Positions 62,490 to 64,000 of a stretch of DNA of 64,000 nt are shown here, piece by piece (position 1 is the stretch's first letter; each line of letters begins with the position of its first letter). The stretch comes from Myxococcales bacterium (lineage in GTDB: Bacteria; Myxococcota_A; UBA9042). Location: contig CANLIC010000005.1 in assembly GCA_947491025.1 (NCBI GenBank), positions 62,001 to 126,000 of the forward strand. The letters are read 5' to 3'. The position numbers and the translations under genes were made by a program. The notes beneath the pieces were generated by a model, which searched no databases, was not told where the DNA came from, and saw only the letters and a program-made list of their open reading frames with translations.

Positions 62490-63842
62490 CTACTTGCCGA
62501 TGCAGAAGGTCGAAAAGACGACATCGAGCACATCGTCGGCCGCGACGTGACCGATCAGCTCGTCGAGCGCGTCGAGCCCGTCGCGCAGATCGGCCGCGGC
62601 CAGCTCGAGCGGAAGGTCGTCGTCCAACGCCGCGGCAGCGCGCACATTGGCCTCCGCCGCCGCCCGCAGCGCCTCGGCATGCCGCGATCGCAGCAGGGCA
62701 AGATCATCGCTTCCGCCCAGCCGCCGCCGCAGCGTCCGCTCTACGGCGTCGCGGACCGCCGCCACGCTGGCATCGTCATCGCGCTGGACGCAGAGGTCGA
62801 CATCGGCCGGCGCCGGGCCGTGGGCGAGGTCAGCGCGCGACCAGAGCCGCAGCAGCGCGCAACCCTCCCTGACGTCAGGGGCCATCGGCGCTGCAGGCGC
62901 CTCGGCGGCGGCGTCGCGCAGCCAGAGCACGACGTCGGCGCCAGCCAGGGCCTGCAGGCCGCGGGCAATGCCGGCCGCCTCGACCTCTCCCACCGCTGCC
63001 CCATCGCCCGCCCGCACACCGGCGGTGTCGACGAGCGTCACCTCCAGCCCGGCCCAGCGCACCGTCGCCTCGACCAGGTCGCGCGTCGTCCCCGGCGTGG
63101 CGTGAACCAGCGCCCGCTCCGCGCCGCAGAGCGCGTTGAGCAGCGTCGACTTGCCGGCGTTGGGCGCGCCATGCAGCACGACCCGTGCGCCGTGCAGCCG
63201 GAGTCTGGCCGCGTCGGCGCTGCTGGCGAGCCGCAGCAGCCCTTCGGCCTGCGCCCGCAGCGACGCCGCCATTGCTGCCCGCGGCAGGTCGCTGACGTCG
63301 TCCTCGGTGGCGAAGTCCAGCCGCGCCTCCAGCTCGGCCAACGCCGCGATGGCCGGCGCCCGCAAGGCCTCGAGCGCGGCCTGCAGCCGGCCGTCGAGCG
63401 CTGCGAGCGCCGCCTGCCGGGCCTGCTCAGCGCGGGACGAGATGAGGTCGGCGGTGGCCTCGGCTTGCAGCAGGCTCAACTTGCCCGCCAACACCGCGCG
63501 TCGGCTGAACTCGCCCGGACCGGCCGGCCGCGCGCCCTGCCGTCGCAGGGCGTCACAGACCGCCTCGACCACCGCAGGCGAGCCGTGCAGATGCAGCTCA
63601 GCGGTGTGCTCGCCGGTGGCGCTGCGCGGGGCGTGGAAGGCGACCACCATCGCCTGATCGAGCAGCGAGCCGGCCTCGTCGCGGAGCGCAGCGCGGCGCA
63701 GCTGGCCGTGCCGCAACCACGCCGGCGGGCGCCCGGCCAACGCCGCAGTCCATTCGTGGCTGCGCGGCCCCGACAGCCGCACGATGGCCAGCGCCGCAGG
63801 GCCGGCGGCGGTGGCAGGCGCAAAAATGGTGTCGTCGTTCAC
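62490..63842 (-). CDS. mnmE: tRNA modification GTPase MnmE
   Basis: With MnmG, installs the carboxymethylaminomethyl group at uridine 34 of certain tRNAs. The 450-residue protein begins NDDTIFAPATAAGPAALAIV from GTG at 63842, the normal MnmE start, and ends in FCIGK, containing the conserved C-terminal Cys. The tetrahydrofolate-binding N-domain (EHTAELHLHGSPAVVEAV, RPAGPGEFSRRAVLAGKLSL) is intact. The G domain has G1 GAPNAGKST, G2 TPGTTRD and G3 DTAG, but G4 reads WSRADL where NKxD is usual and the G5 SA motif is not clear. Otherwise the length and layout are ordinary. It lies upstream of nothing else on its strand. Confidence 0.95.
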   Translation of the reverse strand: MNDDTIFAPATAAGPAALAIVRLSGPRSHEWTAALAGRPPAWLRHGQLRRAALRDEAGSLLDQAMVVAFHAPRSATGEHTAELHLHGSPAVVEAVCDALRRQGARPAGPGEFSRRAVLAGKLSLLQAEATADLISSRAEQARQAALAALDGRLQAALEALRAPAIAALAELEARLDFATEDDVSDLPRAAMAASLRAQAEGLLRLASSADAARLRLHGARVVLHGAPNAGKSTLLNALCGAERALVHATPGTTRDLVEATVRWAGLEVTLVDTAGVRAGDGAAVGEVEAAGIARGLQALAGADVVLWLRDAAAEAPAAPMAPDVREGCALLRLWSRADLAHGPAPADVDLCVQRDDDASVAAVRDAVERTLRRRLGGSDDLALLRSRHAEALRAAAEANVRAAAALDDDLPLELAAADLRDGLDALDELIGHVAADDVLDVVFSTFCIGK

Positions 63843-63905
63843 GCGTGTGCACCGGGTTGGCAAGCTCGGACGGGCCGGCGCGTGGGCCGCGGCGATTCGC
63901 TCGCG

Positions 63906-64000
63906 CTAGAGGTGCGTGCGGCCGTGCAGCAGCTGCAGCAGCTCCGCGCGCGTCATCGGGTTGTCGCGGAACTCGCCGAGCATGGCGCTGGTGACGGTCA
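63906..64000 (-). CDS. folE: GTP cyclohydrolase I, C-terminal fragment
   Basis: Only the last 31 codons are visible. They read TVTSAMLGEFRDNPMTRAEL then LQLLHGRTHL and stop at TAG (63908-63906). The TSAMLGxFRDNxxTRxELLxL pattern is the C-terminus of FolE, which makes dihydroneopterin triphosphate, the first step of folate and related pterin synthesis. MnmE uses a folate, so the neighbourhood is sensible. The call rests on a short stretch. Confidence 0.8.
   Translation of the reverse strand, partial: TVTSAMLGEFRDNPMTRAELLQLLHGRTHL

Noticed and set aside
1..64000. tRNA, rRNA, transposon and integrase genes
   Set aside because: Looked for T-loop GTTCGA contexts, transposase motifs and terminal repeats; the few GTTCGAA matches (for example near 21826) are inside coding sequence without a cloverleaf.

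Overview
The window is about 70% G+C and gene dense, with short intergenic gaps, GTG and TTG starts, and many 1-13 bp start/stop overlaps. Its content fits Myxococcota or a related deltaproteobacterial lineage: Ser/Thr kinases with C-terminal repeat domains, FHA proteins, many lipoproteins with Asp-rich stalks, FG-GAP/UnbV, MopE and CTDC-type Cys repeats, a bacterial lysyl oxidase, and a LexA-type box close to the Myxococcus consensus as I recall it. The assignment is an inference; there is no rRNA, tRNA, transposase, integrase or CRISPR array to test it.

Layout. 1-3.3 kb: a partial TPR protein (-), a Cys-cluster protein and an FG-GAP/UnbV lipoprotein (+). 3.5-11.3 kb: a four-gene minus-strand operon of a desaturase-methyltransferase fusion, phosphatidylserine decarboxylase and two membrane alkaline-phosphatase-superfamily enzymes with a Thr-type nucleophile; this looks like envelope lipid headgroup remodelling. 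11.7-15.7 kb: an FHA/winged-helix protein and a Ser/Thr kinase, followed by a C45-like lipoprotein and an outer-membrane barrel. 19.2-23.7 kb: a compositionally different cassette of four unrecognised genes behind a promoter and a nine-copy octamer array. 23.8-31 kb: exported propeller, DUF255 thioredoxin-like lipoprotein, lysyl oxidase lipoprotein and MsrB-MsrA lipoprotein, a possible cell-surface redox set. 31-35.9 kb: DUF3109 protein, glutaryl-CoA dehydrogenase, aguA-aguB (agmatine to putrescine) and a divergent TetR regulator. 35.9-44 kb: GT39-like membrane glycosyltransferase overlapping antisense with an alpha/beta hydrolase, a PlsC-type acyltransferase, tag, a beta-propeller lipoprotein and a rhomboid protease. 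44.2-51 kb: L-domain lipoprotein and two barrel-like proteins (one interrupted by an in-frame TAG), an NDH-2/cyclic-nucleotide-domain fusion and an internally duplicated exported protein; three of these transcription units are preceded by copies of one 59-bp promoter-bearing repeat. 51.5-57.7 kb: MFS exporter, XRE-cupin regulator, and a second FHA/kinase pair, inverted relative to the first. 57.9-64 kb: a large Cys-rich lipoprotein with a perfect terminator, a radical SAM protein under a LexA-like box, mnmE and the 3' end of folE.

Promoters read by eye share a form TTGnnn, 16-18 bp, then a hexamer with A at position 2 and T at position 6 (CACACT, CAGGCT, CAATCT, TAGCCT, TAGGCT, TACGGT, TACGAT). 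Two of them place the start codon 6-8 bp after the -10, suggesting leaderless transcripts. Coordinates of starts were chosen from ribosome binding sites, overlaps and paralogue comparison where possible; all functional statements rest on motifs recognised by eye, without a database search.
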